DNA of 64,000 nt from contig NZ_SDLI01000006.1 in the NCBI RefSeq assembly GCF_004123195.1, positions 248,001 through 312,000 on the forward strand, given 5' to 3'. This document shows, in pieces, positions 63,779 through 64,000 of the stretch; position 1 is the first letter of the stretch, and each line of letters opens with the position of its first letter. The translations under genes and the position numbers were made by a program. Source of the stretch: Ammoniphilus sp. CFH 90114 (GTDB lineage Bacteria; Bacillota; Bacilli; Aneurinibacillales; RAOX-1). The notes below the pieces were generated by a model. It was not told the origin of the DNA. It did not search any database and saw nothing but the letters and a program-made list of their open reading frames with translations.

Positions 63779-64000
63779 TTATTTCGACATGGTTGCTAAG
63801 TTATAGATACCCTCTAACATCGGGTTATAAGTAAATCCCTTCACTTCCTTGCTCATCGGGAGTAGAAAATCCTTCTGGTCAAGGTAAATATAAGCGGCAT
63901 CTTCAATAACGATATTCTGTGCTTGTTGGTATAGGTTCTTTCTCTCATCAATATTATTAATAGAAGCTGCCTTACGAATCATCTGGTCTACTTCATCATT
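63779..64000 (-). CDS. ABC substrate-binding protein, family 5 (C-terminal fragment, gene continues past right edge)
   Basis: The last 73 residues of a peptide/nickel-type binding protein; the frame is open to the edge of the window, so the internal ATG at 63982 is not its start. DERKNLYQQAQNIVIEDAAYIYL is the typical end of SBP family 5. It belongs to the following dppBCDF-like operon. The substrate (peptide, opine, amino acid polymer or nickel) cannot be told. Confidence 0.85.
   Translation of the reverse strand, partial: NDEVDQMIRKAASINNIDERKNLYQQAQNIVIEDAAYIYLDQKDFLLPMSKEVKGFTYNPMLEGIYNLATMSK

Overview
The window looks like chromosome of a low-GC, Gram-positive, endospore-forming member of the Bacillales, probably Paenibacillaceae-like (Brevibacillus, Ammoniphilus or Aneurinibacillus relatives), though the genus cannot be fixed from sequence alone. 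The clues are AGGAGG-type ribosome binding sites with many GTG/TTG starts, a gamma-type small acid-soluble spore protein, an S-layer-homology protein, an xpaC-yaaN/telA pair, YjfB, a CgoX/HemY-type haem enzyme and MocR, RpiR and 5TM-diguanylate cyclase families. No rRNA, tRNA, CRISPR array, phage or insertion sequence was seen.

Layout. 1-4735 (minus): an operon matching the known irreversible D- to L-amino acid pathway (RpiR regulator, GNAT N-succinyltransferase, two tandem N-succinylamino acid racemases, M20 desuccinylase cut by the window edge). 4.9-12.7 kb: a soluble chemoreceptor, a Tat-exported phosphoesterase, two alpha/beta hydrolases, a SufS-like PLP protein and a two-component system. 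12.9-15.3 kb: a large WG-repeat protein. 15.5-20.1 kb: a short-chain amide/formamide module (formamidase, FmdB, AmiS-type channel) with a sigma-54 promoter and a sigma-54 activator fused to an AmiC-like amide-sensing domain. 20-32 kb: mostly housekeeping and accessory genes, including a diguanylate cyclase, a YuiF-type transporter, an SLH protein whose reading frame runs through its own terminator, xpaC-telA, CgoX and a renalase-like oxidase.

32.4-39.4 kb: the most distinctive block. A consensus sigma-54 promoter, preceded by two copies of a 15-bp palindrome, drives a BFD-like 2Fe-2S protein, an HcnA-like ferredoxin, an HcnB-like flavoprotein, a PAS/sigma-54 activator with an altered GAFTGA loop, an HcnC-like flavoprotein, a DctM-like permease and an Asp/Glu-type racemase. 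This resembles an inducible membrane dehydrogenase system for an amino or imino acid (hydroxyproline, opine or D-amino acid type); the substrate is unknown.

39.5-59.4 kb: an orphan sensor kinase, an orphan TrpX-like lipoprotein, YjfB, an aldo-keto reductase, a DUF1646 transporter, ClpB, a dCache chemoreceptor, an oligo-1,6-glucosidase, a LysE exporter with a divergent MocR regulator, sspE, an alcohol dehydrogenase, a fused pseudogene scar, small membrane proteins, PilZ and PspA. 59.4-64 kb (minus): a Dpp/Opp-type ABC importer operon ending in an overlapping XRE-cupin regulator and truncated at the right edge. Two sigma-54 regulons and two D-amino-acid-related clusters make nitrogen scavenging the recurring theme.
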